NCBI GenBank assembly: GCA_002118135.1
Contig: BDIU01000435.1
Location: 60,203 to 124,202, forward strand
Length of the DNA stretch: 64,000 nt
Origin: Trebouxia sp. TZW2008
Taxonomy: Eukaryota > Chlorophyta > Trebouxiophyceae > Trebouxiales > Trebouxiaceae
Direction of reading: 5' to 3'
Within the stretch, counting starts at the first letter, position 1; each line of letters starts with the position of its first letter. Positions 22,041 through 34,200 of this stretch are shown piece after piece. The notes beneath the pieces were generated by a model that made no database searches, was not told the origin of the DNA, and worked only from the letters and a program-made list of their open reading frames with translations. Both the position numbers and the translations under genes were made by a program.

Positions 22041-25030
22041 ATGCTCCAGCATGCTGCGCCTCCATGCGCCCCAATTTCCGTTCGGTCCAGCGCTGCAGGA
22101 CGGCAGCTGCAGCGGCATAATCACCGCGCCGTCTTGCACGCATCCAAGCGGAGCGAAGTTCAAGAGTCCGTTCGATCATCGCAGGTTAAGGGCTTAGCAT
22201 GCCATACAAACCAAACTGCAAGTATTGCTACTCAATCGGTCCCCAAATGTTTGTCTGCAAAGCAGGCAGAAGCTTCCACACGTTCACCGCGCTTCTACAG
22301 CGAACAGCCTCTGCCAGACGTTCCTGGCAGCGTGTTGCAGCTGAGCATCGCCGAGAGCAAGCACGCAATTCGGGCGTTGAGACTTGGCAACGATGCCCTC
22401 GTGGAAGTATGCAATGGTCAGGGCAAACTTGTCACTGGCAGACTGCAGGCACCTCCAAAGGCTGCAGCATACATTGTGACTGCAGCAGAACCCCAACAGG
22501 TGCTGTACTAAGTCCCTGCTGATCAACCACAGGTCTCAAGCATGCATATGTCAGCCTGCATGCAAGCTACCGCCAAGCACTCTTGCCTAGCAGACAAGCG
22601 CTGGCGCCAGGGGCTGTGACTGTGATGATTGATATGCTTTGTGTCAGTGTCAAAACAGTAGACAAGTGTCCACTAACAAACAGATTCCTTTTGCTATGAT
22701 ACACTACTCAACCCCTTGGTGCGATGTCGGCAGGTCCTGGGCTAACCACAGAAGCTCCCGCGATGACGCTTGACAGCATGGACGTTTCTTCTGTTTCTTT
22801 TCTTGTCTTCTCCTGTGATGCAGCTGTCAACCCGTTTGTGTGACGTCAACAGGTCCCATGGGAGGGTCACGTCCGTGTCAGAGTCTCAAACAATGGACAA
22901 GTGTCTGCAAGCAAGCAAACATATTCCGCTAGAATGCAGCAGTCAATCTGTTGTTGTAATGGTAGCAGGTCCCAGGCTGCTTCTGTTCATATTGGCCCCC
23001 GTCATGATGCCTAGCAATGTAAGGTTTTTCTTCCTTTCAGCAGGTCCCATGGGAGGGTCACAAGTGGGAAGTGGCTGTGGGGTGTGGTAGCTTGCAAGGT
23101 AGCAGAGCTGACTGGCTAGTGGAGAAGTGCACAGAGCTAGGGGCTTGGTCCTTCCGCCCATTGCTGACTCAGCACAGCCCAGGAATAGGTCATCCCTCTT
23201 CCCGCTGTTACACTGTTGTAGCGGTACTTGCACAATCCATATGCTACTTCAGGTGCCAGGTATGTGTGGCTCAGCACAGCCCAGGAACAGGTCAGTCCTC
23301 TCCCTGTCAACTGGAGTGTTGACAACAACAATGATACTTTCAAGCACAGGTGCTTGGTGTGTGGCCCAAGCTCTGTCTTGCCAGGCCTTCTTGCTACACA
23401 GCACAGCCCAGGGATAGGTCATTCCTCTTGATGAACAACAGTGACGTTTGCAGATCACACATGCTAGCACAGGCGCCGGGTGTGTGTGGCTCTGCACAGC
23501 CCAGAAGGAAATCGTCCCTCCGCCCACTGTTACTTGAAGAATAGTTGCACTTGCAGATTACACATGCTAGCACAGACGCCGGGTGTGTGTGGCTCAGCAT
23601 AGCCTAGGAGCAGGTGGCTCCTCTTGCCTGTGTAGCATGAGTGACAGTCATTGTAGTAAAATACATTCTCTAGCACAGGTGACAGGTATCAGTCGCCCAG
23701 TGCTGTCTTGCCACGCCTACTTGCTGCCACAATTTCTGCTCTACTCTCTACTTTATACACAGGTTGTGCCTGATGGGAGTGTCTGCGCTGCCCTGTTTAG
23801 GCCAAGATTGTGAATGCTAGGCATGCTCTTGCAGACACAGCTGGTAATGTGCTGCTGCAACCAAGGCTTTGATCGCCCAAGCAGCAACCCAACACTTCTG
23901 TCTCTTCATCAACGCTTGCAATTTGCAACTTGTCTGCTATTGTGTCAGATTGCAGCTAGCACACTCATTGCTACCTCCCATTCCTTGGTGTGAAGAGGTT
24001 GCTGAGATTGTTTCTCTCAGCAAACATCTTGTAGTTGACAGAGTGCACCAAAACAGCAAATTCATGAAGCTGCAAACAATGGTGTCAGTTCCAAGAGCAC
24101 GAAGCTGCAGGATCAAGAGCATGAAGCTGCAGGAGTGAAAATTAAAGCTGTGTGATGACATGTATGTATATATGTAGGGTGGAAGGGGGTCGGCAAGAAG
24201 CTCAAGGCATCAGACAACAATGAGCAGAGCTCTAGGGAAGCCAGGTGGCAGAGGATTGTGGATGCAGCCTGCAAGCAGTCTTTACGGTATGTGTGCTCCA
24301 TTGCATAGGATCACTCAGGGATCCTCGTCCAGTAACATGGCAGATGAACACTACTTTTGTGTAATTCCTGCATTGCTGCTATGACTAGCATTAGCAAGAC
24401 AGTTGATAGTTGTGCAAGGGTGAGCTTAGGAGTAAGCTTTGCAGTTTTGGACATGATGTACGCAGGGTCCATAACCTTATCTTACAGCCAGCAATAAGTT
24501 TGGCAGAGTTTCTGCCATCTGTGGCTGCAAGCCCAAGTGCCTGGGTGGGGGCTGCTGGGGGGACCCCCATGAAGGAGTGCTGTCAGACTTTACAGCAGTC
24601 ATCAGATAGGTCAGCGAACGAATGAAACGCGGGAGGTGTCTATGCAGCTAGGCATCACAAACGGAGCTTGTGACACAGCGTTTGTGAAATGCACTATAGT
24701 GACCTGATCAAATCGATGCATGCCAGCTTTGCTTGCTGCAGTGCTGTAGACTTTGCTACATCCCCACAAGAGTTGTGTCAACTTTTGTTGCAAATGTTGC
24801 TGCACCAAGGGAGCCGTCGTGTCAAATCCCTTTCAAGAGATGCATGGGGTTGATTGTGCAGGGACCTTTCGCCTAGACTTCTGATCATAGGGCCAGAGGG
24901 TGACTTTGACCTTGCAGAACTTGATCAGCTCACACAGCATGGTGCAACACTTGTTGGCTTGGGGTCCCATCGACTCAGAGTGGAAACAGCAGCTTTGGCC
25001 ATGCTGAGTGCTGCTCAGCTGCTGACGTAG
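22041..25030 (+). CDS. RsmE: 16S rRNA m3U1498 methyltransferase, organellar
   Basis: A SPOUT-class methyltransferase that N3-methylates the uridine equivalent to E. coli 16S U1498, here presumably in plastid or mitochondrial ribosomes. Five exons splice in phase: 22041-22499, 23044-23188, 24178-24286, 24466-24609 and 24862-25030. Exon 1 holds a basic, Ser/Ala-rich presequence, then the PUA-like N domain (RFYSEQPLP, KHAIRALRLGNDALVEVCNG). Exon 2 reads SRADWLVEKCTELGAWSF, exon 3 RWQRIVDAACKQS. The last exon has the trefoil-knot SAM site: LLIIGPEGDF, GLGSHRLRVETAALAMLSA. The second Gly of the usual GPEGG is Asp here. The ATG at 22041 is the first in frame after a non-ATG stretch. The stop is 238 bases from the convergent UFL1 stop. 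Confidence 0.92.
22750..22805 (+). repeat. dispersed repeat family D copy
   Basis: GCTCCCGCGATGACGC followed by a GACAGCATGGAC segment and a T/C-rich tail. It resembles 29808-29858 (GCTCCCGTTATGACGC) and, more weakly, 39575-39610. Lies in RsmE intron 1. Confidence 0.5.
22853..23061. repeat. duplicated RsmE exon 2 acceptor
   Basis: CAGGTCCCATGGGAGGGTCA occurs at about 22850 and again at 23041. The second is the real start of exon 2. Weaker relatives (AGGTCC.GGGCT) lie at about 22734 and 22966. Confidence 0.8.
23155..23700. repeat. minisatellite built from the RsmE exon 2 end
   Basis: About four to five degenerate units of roughly 100-120 bases. Each carries a version of CAGCACAGCCCAGGAATAGG, the exon 2 end and GT donor, followed by intron sequence with GTGTGTGGC. 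The first unit is the real exon edge; the rest lie in intron 2. Confidence 0.85.
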
Positions 25031-25267
25031 CCAACTTGCCTTTCAGCACAAGCAAGAGTCTGCTTATTTGCCCCTGAAAAGATCTGATTGATACATGTTA
25101 TTTAGGATGAGGCACTTGCATACCACTGGTACAGAACAATGAAGTCTTTTCTGTGTAGTGCTGGCAATTTTACAGATCCCACAATGGATTCAAAAAATGC
25201 CATCATGTGATGGCCGTTTTTGACAAAAAGTGTGCTAGTGCCTGTCAAGATAGAGCAAAGTGCTTCG

Positions 25268-28200
25268 TCATGAAGCCTTGGGAGTTTCTGCCAAAGCTTT
25301 CAAAGGCTCTAGCTGCAATACAAGCTGCTCCTGCATCGCTGCAGTATCAGCACTTTCAGCTGACATTGCTCGCAGATGGCTGACCACTGACTGGTGATAG
25401 GACTGCAACAGGCCGAAGTCTTCAGGGTCCATCTTGTCTTTGAGATTGCTAATGACGCCTGCCAAGGCTCTACCTGGAATTGCCACGCCTCTGCCATAGA
25501 CCTGCATGACATTTCAACACAGTCGCAGATGCTTGCTACAAGAATTAGTAAATCTACTGTGGTGGCATTGGCTAACTGGGTCCTGATCTGGGGAGTTTGT
25601 CAAATAGCAGCAGATCCCACGTGCTGTTGCATGAACTGTGAAGCCACAAAGTACAGCGCATAATATTGCATACATGAGCTCCTACACTGCAGTGCAGTGT
25701 GGTGCAGGCGATACCACTGGCATCATCTGGGTCAAACCAAACATTCGACATATAACACGGCTGCTCAGCAGCAGCATATTGAATGCCTCAAGCATCATGC
25801 CTCATGCAACATCTGACCATCCAACTCTTCATATCAAGGCTCCCTCTGCTCACAGAGGCTATTGTTGTGATGCCTTATAGCATACGCTTTGGGTTTTGCA
25901 CCTCTCCACTGATGCATGCAGTAAGAGCTACAAGGGCAACAAAGCCCTGCATGACCAAAAGAGGCACCACAAGAGACAGGGCCGCTGCAGAGTCTGTGTC
26001 ATTGGCTTACTGCGCCCTTGACCCTGTCCTGCTCATGCAACATCTGAGGATCATGTGGCATCAGGCATCAGTTGCAATGCCTGTGCAGAGAGTACAGCAG
26101 CAATGCCTGTGCACGGTAAAGCAGCAACATCTGCATGACCAGGAGAGGCACAAGGGACAGTGCCACTGCAGGGTATGTTTCAACAGTCAACTGCAACATC
26201 AAGTTCCTTCGATCGTGCAGTTGGCATCAGCAGCAATGCCTTTGTGTGGAGGGACAGCAACAATAACATGACCAGGAGAGGCACAACAAGGGACAGTGCC
26301 ACTGCAGGGTATGTTTCATTAGTCAACTGCAACATCAAGTTCCTTCGATCGTGCAGTTGGCATCAGCAGCAATGCCTTTGTGTGGAGGGACAGCAACAAT
26401 ACCTGCATGACCAGGAGAGGCACAACAAGGGACAGTGCCACTGCAGGTTATGTTTCAACAGTCAGCTGCAACATCAAGTCCTTCTATCGTGCAGTTGGCA
26501 TCAGCAGCAATGCCTTTGCGTGGAGGGACAGCAACAATACCTGTTTGACCAGGAGAGGCACAACAAGGGACAGTGCCACTGCAGGGTATGTTTCAACAGT
26601 CAGCTGTGACATCAAGTCCTTCTATCGTGCAGTTGGCATCAGCAGCAATGCCTTTGCGTGGAGGGACAGCAACAATACCTGCATGACCAGGAGAGGCACC
26701 ACAAGGGACAGTGCTGCTGCAGGGTCCGTCTCCTCACTCAGCTGTGACCTCAAGTCCTGCTGCTGAGTCTGCACCAGGGCTTTTTCTGTCTTTTTGTCCA
26801 GGACCTTCAGCCGCAACCCCAGCGCTTCTGCAGCTGTCTGAAGTAGCTTCTGTGCCTCCTGCAATCACGCCATTTGTCGATGTTTGCTTTCTGTTTTGGT
26901 CCTGCGCAGAGTTTTGGCCCGATTTTGCAATATTGATCATGTCTGATGCTGACGCAAGCAATGGCTTTGTGACTGTGCGGCTGATGCCATCTGCAGCAGC
27001 AGTGAGAGGAGGAGCCAGGTATGTCGAAATTTTGGCAGACAGTATGCATGGTTGCAAGGCCAACCTGAGCGTCCACTGTTTTGCACGTGCTGCGCTTTGG
27101 GCGCGCAGTATGATTTATCCAATGTTGCAGGGCTTGACTTGCGTGGGCCGTAGAGGAATACAATTTTGTGTTGAGAAGGCCATCAGCAGCAGCAGTGAAA
27201 GTTGCAGCCAGTCATATTGCGCTGATGTATGCAGATGCATTGCATGCATGAAGGCCCACTTGAGCACCAGACATCTTGTTGAGGCCATCAGCAGCAGCAG
27301 TGAAAGGAGGAGCCAGGCGAATTGTATTCATATCAGCAACTTTTTGCTAGAAGTGCAAAGCCAACCTGAGCATCAGACGTGTTGTTGAGGCCATCAGCAG
27401 CAGCAGTGAGAGGGGGAGCCACATCAGGTGGCAGCCTTGCCAGCAGTGCTTGCCGTGCTTGAGGCGCCATGGGGACTGCAGGCAGGCTGGAGTCTTGTTG
27501 AGCTGCTTCACTGGCTGCAGCATCCCCTTCTTGGTGATCCACATCCTGTGCACACAGCGACACTTGAGTCAAAAGCATCAGCATCGGCAGTGAGATGGGA
27601 GCCAGGTCAGATGGCAGCCTTGCCAGCAGTGCTTGCCGTGCTTGAGGCGCCACGGGGACTGCAGGCAGGCTGGAGTCTTGTTGAGCTGCTTCATTTGCTG
27701 GGGCGTCACTTTCCTGGTGATCCACATCCTGTGCAAACAGCTCAAAGGGACTGTTTACAGTCGCAAACTGTTCTGTTGAAACGGTTTGGCATTTGAAGCG
27801 AGCTTTGGTGTTGAAGTGAGAGACGTCAAAGGCTAGATGCCTGTTGAGCTGCTTCGTTTGCTGGGGCGTCAACGTCCCTGGTGATCTACATCCTGTGCAC
27901 ACAACAGAGTCTCAGTCACACGCACATGGTCATGCTGCAACGCCCCTGCCTTGAAACGTTTGCACAACCTACCTCGTGTGAGCTATACAAAGATGCAATC
28001 TAGACAACACCTGTCGAGCTGCCATATGTACTGATTTTGGTGATCCACATCCTGTACACACAGCAAAGCCTAGTTGTCATAGGTGCAGGGAGTTGCTGGC
28101 TGTCCATTCCACGGTCAAAAGTCTGTCCAAAGGTCTGAGCATCAAACTGAATCGCGGGTGTGGTTGACATACCTGATAGCACAGCAGCCAATCCAGCAGG

Positions 28201-31200
28201 GTGGTAGCAGTGGTACGCACAAGGTGGCGTTGCAGGATGCTGCTGGTGGCCTCATCATCTGCAAAGGCCTGGCAGCCATGCAAGTATAGCTGAAAGTGGT
28301 GCCAGCTGTCTTCTGCTGCAGTGGCAATGGTATCACGCCGCCGCCGCCGGCTCTGCAACAAGCAACATTTGGGTCCTGCTTATGGGAACCATGTCGCCTT
28401 GCGCTGTGGAAGATGGGCTATTGTAGGTCAACGCTGCTGTGGACAGGGCCCTTTGTCATGTAGCTGTGCTGCGTGAGTTGTGCAGCAGGGAGCTGTGATG
28501 CATGGGCTGGGTTGCATCGGCTGCTGCTTACATGTTGCAAAATTTGGACTGTGCGGGACTGTGTCACATGAAGCAGTGTTGCGTGAAGTGGTGCTGCATG
28601 TACATTGCATGGGCGACATGCATACCTGTCTGTGCATAAATGATGCTGCAGGGAGCTGTGCTGTATGGACTGTGTTGCATTGTGTGACCTAAAGCTGCGA
28701 CACATGTAGCTGTATGGCAAAGGCTGTTGTGTTGTGTGAAGCTGGATTGCATGAAGCTGTGATGCATTGCTTGTAGTGTATGGGCTGAGAAGCCCGCGAG
28801 CCTGGCAGAAGCAACAAGGCACATACGAAGATGCACCAATGTCTTTAGGGGAGTGCAGAAGGGCTGATGTCGCCCCTTGCATACATCTGGCATGCTGTCA
28901 CTGGCTTTGCTGCATGATCACAGACAAGCTTGTTGTCACTATGCCTCGTTGTGTGCAGCCTGTCAACGCGACGGACATGCGTCGCAGACTCCCAGGCAGT
29001 TTCAAGAGCGCTTTGCTGTAGTAAAAGACATTGCACATGATGTGATGCGTGGAGTTGAAAAAGAGTACACCCTATGAATGAAAAAAATACAAAGCACAAG
29101 TTCTTGAAATGATAATATCAAGCAAGAGGTTAGTATGGAAAAAGGGACCCACCTCTGCGCCTGCCACAAAGACAGCTGCCATAGCCTTGTCAAATTCTGC
29201 CAGCACAGCAGGCCTCAGCTGACTGGCAATCGCCTGTGCTAGCTTGCCATGAGATCCTGCATTGCCAAAGCATTCAGGACACATACATATTCTTTTATGA
29301 TGACACAGTTGCAGCCTGTTCTTTCCTGTGCAGTGCCTTTGAGACACAAGGAGAGACTGGACTCTACTTCATTTGTTGCCTGTCTACATCTAGATGGCTC
29401 AATCATGCTACATTCAGTCATATTGTTCAGCAACCCAAGCCTGCTATTTAAGTCTGTGCTACACATGCAGGACTCTTGGGCCATCGCCATCAGATGCAAG
29501 CTCAAAAAAGTGTTGGTGCACAAAGTGGGCGCTGAGAGTGAAGCTTTGTCTGTTGTCTGCTTTGGTACAACCGCAGCTGGCCCTAGCTATGGTTTCGGAA
29601 CTGCTGCAACAACCCCAGCTTGCCTTCACTATGGCTCCAGAGCTGCTGCCACAATGAACGCGGTCAAATTTGCCATGCTTTCATACTATGCCGTGCTGTA
29701 TAGTTGATGACGCAACTGTGCAGCATGTGCTGAGCTTAGGTGTAGTGTCACAGGCTGTGGGTTGCTGCTTTGAAGGCAGCAATCCCGGGCTGCCTCTTTA
29801 GACAGAGGCTCCCGTTATGACGCCTAACGGCGTAGACTTTCTTTTTCTTTTCTAGTGTCACAGGTGCCCTCATGCTCAAATAACCATTGAGTCTCATGAA
29901 ATGCAATGCATTGAGTCACAATCAAATAGGGCAACACCAGCACCGTCCATGTCTGGCTGCCATTCCAGGATCTTGTCTACCAGTGTACACAGGGGGAGCA
30001 CTGTGGAGTGTACCGCAGCAGGCTGCTTGCCATGCATAAGATTGAAACTGAAGGAGGGCATCACCTACACCGTTCATGTCTGGCTACCATTCCAGGACCT
30101 TGTCTACCAGTGCAAACAGGGTGAGCGCTGTGGAGTGTACCGCAGCAGGCTGCTTGCCATGCATCAGATTGAAACTGAAGAGGAATATCACCTGCACCAT
30201 CCATGTCTGGATGCCAGTCCAGGATCTTGTCTGCCAATGCATGCAAGGTGAGTGCTGGAGAATGTGCAGCATCAAGCTGGCCTTGAGCTTTATTGTTCTG
30301 CTTGGGCGTTGCTGGAGCTGCTTGACTGCCTTTTGCCTTTCCAGTCACCTTCTTCTTACCTGCCTTCTTGCCTTTGCCTGCAACTCAGTACAGGCGGGTA
30401 GAGCCATAAACGCATTTGAAAAAACCGGGAAACAATACCTTTCATACATTGTCTGCACAGCCTTGCTAGCAGCAGGAAATCTTGCAAAGAGTTTTTGCAG
30501 CTCACAAATGAAATTTCTTCTTCCTTAAAAGGTCTCAAAAGGTCTTGCTTTGCAAGCCAGGCTGTGCCAACTGGAAGTCAGTGCCCAAATGCTATATGTG
30601 CATGCAAGGGGTCTTGACAGTCTGTCTGCAGATGCACACTGACAAACGCAGCAAACAAGCAGCAAACAAGGCGCGAAGTGCACGGCTACATCGACTACAG
30701 AGCTGCTAGCTTCAGACAGCTAGGGTGCTGTGCTGAAAGCACTCAAGATCAAGGTGTACGAATGGCATGCTTAAGCTATGCGTCTGCATTGCCATCAACA
30801 GCCAACAGTATGCAGCTCAGCTGCATCATCCAACACCAGCATATGATGACAAATGGTGCTACACAGAGCAGCAACAGAAGACATACCTCCTTTGCTTTTG
30901 GACATATCCCAGTCATCATCATCGCTGTCAGCATCAGCTGCTGCTTTTGCCCCTGCAGCATATAGCTGTGCGTCAGTAAGAAGACTTGAGTGGACAATGT
31001 CAGCCCACAACAGAAGAGGAACAGTGGCAGAAGGGATCTTCACACTCATGCCATGTGCTGCCCAAAAGGCTAAATGTTTGTGGTTTGTAGACAATGCATG
31101 CCAGGCATTCCAGCTGCAAGCAAAGCACAGCTAGATCGTATGGCCATGCTTACATTGCGTATATTGCTGAGCAGGGGATCAAGATTGTACAGCCATATTC

Positions 31201-34200
31201 ACATCACTCATATGACTGGGCAGAAGACCAAGCTCAGAAGGCTGCATGAAAATTGCTGGGCAGGGGACAAGAGCATCACCTGGTTTTGCGTTGCTATTCT
31301 TTTGCTGACTAGCTGTTGGCTGAGATGTGGATGCTGCTTTGGAAGCTGCTCTGCGCTGCTGCTGGGCAGTCTCAGCTGCCTGCCGGGCTTCTGACAGAAG
31401 TTTCTGCTGCAGCTGCTGCTCCAGGATGTTGCTGACTATGCAGGTGCCAGCATGCAATGTACAATCGCCTGCTGATGACTTAACTTTCCCTGCATGTGCA
31501 GATTTATGACTATGTTTTGAGTGTACTGAGGTGCGGCTTGTGCCCAGCTGCAGGCCCAGCAGTAGTGCATCTGCAGCAGGATCAGTTGCACACAAATCAA
31601 CTGCATATGCAGCATAGCCTCATATGACAAGCTGCTGCAGCAGGACTGCAAAGCATGGTGTGATGCCTTGTAGGTCAGTTCAGGATGCTTACCCTGCACC
31701 CCACTACACGATCGTCCCGTTATGCGAAGCATTTGCGCACAAGATTGTCTTGACATTCAATAACAATGCTGCAATTTGTGCTGCTGTTACACATGCATGA
31801 TACCCCGTATGCCAAGGCTGAGAACAAGCAAAGCTGGCATCATGCAAGCTCAAAAATGGCAGACCTGTCCAAGGTGCATGTGCTACCACAGTGCATCAGC
31901 CGCTATACATGATCATCTCATGACGCAGCACAAGCATGACACTGGCATTCATGTGAAATGGGGCTTGCCACCACCAACAACATCTGTAACTTCTACCTGG
32001 GCTTTGCAGCACAGAGCCGTGCTCACGTGAACACCTCGTAAAAAGGTTTTATTTTTGGCTTTCTGATAACACAGATGCGACAGCTTCAACAGCAGCAGCT
32101 ACACATGCTATCCATTACTCTGACTAACATCTGCATAAGTTTCATTATTTCAGCGGAATATTTGCCATGAAATGTCTATAGACATTTCCTTGTCTGAGTT
32201 CATCACCAACCAAGGCATCAATAAGAGACTGAAGGTGAACCTGAGCTTTGCAGCACAGAGCAGTGCTCAAGGAGGGCGGTTGTGTCTTCATAGGTGAGTG
32301 CGGGCGGCAGCAGGGCTTGCAGGTCACACCAAGAGCCTGATGCCACAGCGTCCTCAGCAAAGCCGTCCAGCTGATGCACCACTGCTGGGTTGATGAAGGC
32401 CATGTCCAGCGCTAGGCCGTCTGGGTAGATGGATTGCAGGTGCTGCTTGGCTGAAGAGATGCCCAGCTTGGCGACAGCATCATACCTGCAGTCAGCAGGT
32501 ACAATTTTAGGATTTTGGGAGATTGGTTGAAAACAGGTTTTCCTTCCTTTGCTGTTGCAGCTGATGCACCACTGCTGGGTTGATGGAGGCTGTTTCCAGG
32601 GGTGACCTGTCTGAATGGATGGACTGCAGGTGCTGCTTGGCTGCAGAGATGCCAAGCTTGGTCACAGCGTCATAGCTGCAGTGTGTGAATGCTTTTGCAG
32701 AAAGGGAAAAGCGTCGAACAACAAAGCATCTCTGCCCTTTCCTTTTTTGGAAAAAGTGCTTCAGGGTGTCAGATGTAAAATGTCATGCAGAGGAATGAGG
32801 TTGCTTGAGCAAGCTCAGCCGCTGACACGCCACTATTGACAAAGTATAAAAGCGGTCTGGAGTGTTGACAAGCCTCCCAGCGCTGCTTCTGATAGATCAG
32901 TGATTACAAGCCTGAGTCTGCCACACAAACCAGCATGACTGTTGCTGCCTTGACAAGCTATCTCAGCAGCTGACACAACGTTCATGTCGCAATAGACCAA
33001 GCTATGCCAGAAGGAGAGGTGGACACAAGCTGCGATGACACTGCCAACAGACATGCACCCAAGGTAGCTCTGCTGCTCATAGAAGCGCTTGACAGCCTGC
33101 TGTTGAGACTTGGCATGGACTCAAGATTTCAGCAGATGGAACAGCACTTGTGGCAGCAGTGGCAGATCAGGCCATGCCAAAATCACGGTGAACACGTGCT
33201 GCAAATCAGTATGACTGCAAAATGCATGGCATAGGCTGCATACCCAATGTAGCTGTTCTGCTCGTAGAAGCGCTTGACAGCCTGCTGTTAGCACTCAGCA
33301 TAGACAGCAAGCTGTACATGACATCGCTAACAGCTCAACAGCAACATCCACGTACCCAATGTAGCTGTTCTGTTCATAGAAGCGCTTGACAGCTTGCTGT
33401 TGGGACTTGGCATAGACAGCAGGGGTCCAGCTTGACCCCCCACCCCTCAAGGTACCCCTGATAGATCCCTCTGACACCAGTTCTTCAATGATGTTGCTTG
33501 CCATGTTGCTTCCAGTGCTGAGGCCATCCAACTGGATCCTCTTCAGCAGGTGTGTAATGTTGACGGGTGTTGACGCCCCGCGCAAGGCACCCCGTATCTG
33601 AGAGACCATAAAAAGTGTGTCCAGACTGTTGCAGAGAGGCAACTTGGCGGCTTGTCAAGGCAGTGCAAACAAGGTATAGGCAAGTTGCCACAACCCTGCA
33701 TTTCCAGTACAGGCATGCTCAAATGCAGGCCTAGATGCAACAAGCAATCATTTGCGCGTTGATTATACAGACACGACAGACGCAGACCCAGCACGTGTGC
33801 AAAGCATGACGCACCATCAGTAGATCTACAGACACGACAGACGCAGACCCAGCATGTGTGCAAAGCAAGATGCACCATCAGTAGATCCACAGCACTGGTG
33901 CAAGCAGAATGCTGCCAGTAATGCTGGACATCCATCCAGAGGGTAGTCATACCTGAGCCTTGATTCTGGCAATGTATGCTGAAGTGTACAACAGCCCTCC
34001 TTCCAAGCGCCCATGGATTGTCTTGTTCATGCGAGGGGTCACCACAGACATGAGCAGCTCTGATCCAAGGTTGAATTGCGCTGCCAACTCACCCAGTGGC
34101 ACAACTCCACCTGCCTGACGCAACAAGAGCTGTTGATGCTAGAAGGTGCCTTTGGACCTTGCTGTCCTCTGTTGCAGTGCACTGTGAGCCAACAACCTTG

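Noticed and set aside
26160..26766. Plus-strand ORFs rich in Gln/Cys/His or Ser/Asn over the 139-base repeats
   Set aside because: They are antisense shadows of UFL1 intron repeats; the periodic protein only mirrors the DNA repeat.
3000..33420. CRISPR array as an explanation for the regular repeats
   Set aside because: Units include exon sequence and lack short conserved repeats with unique spacers; the host is eukaryotic.
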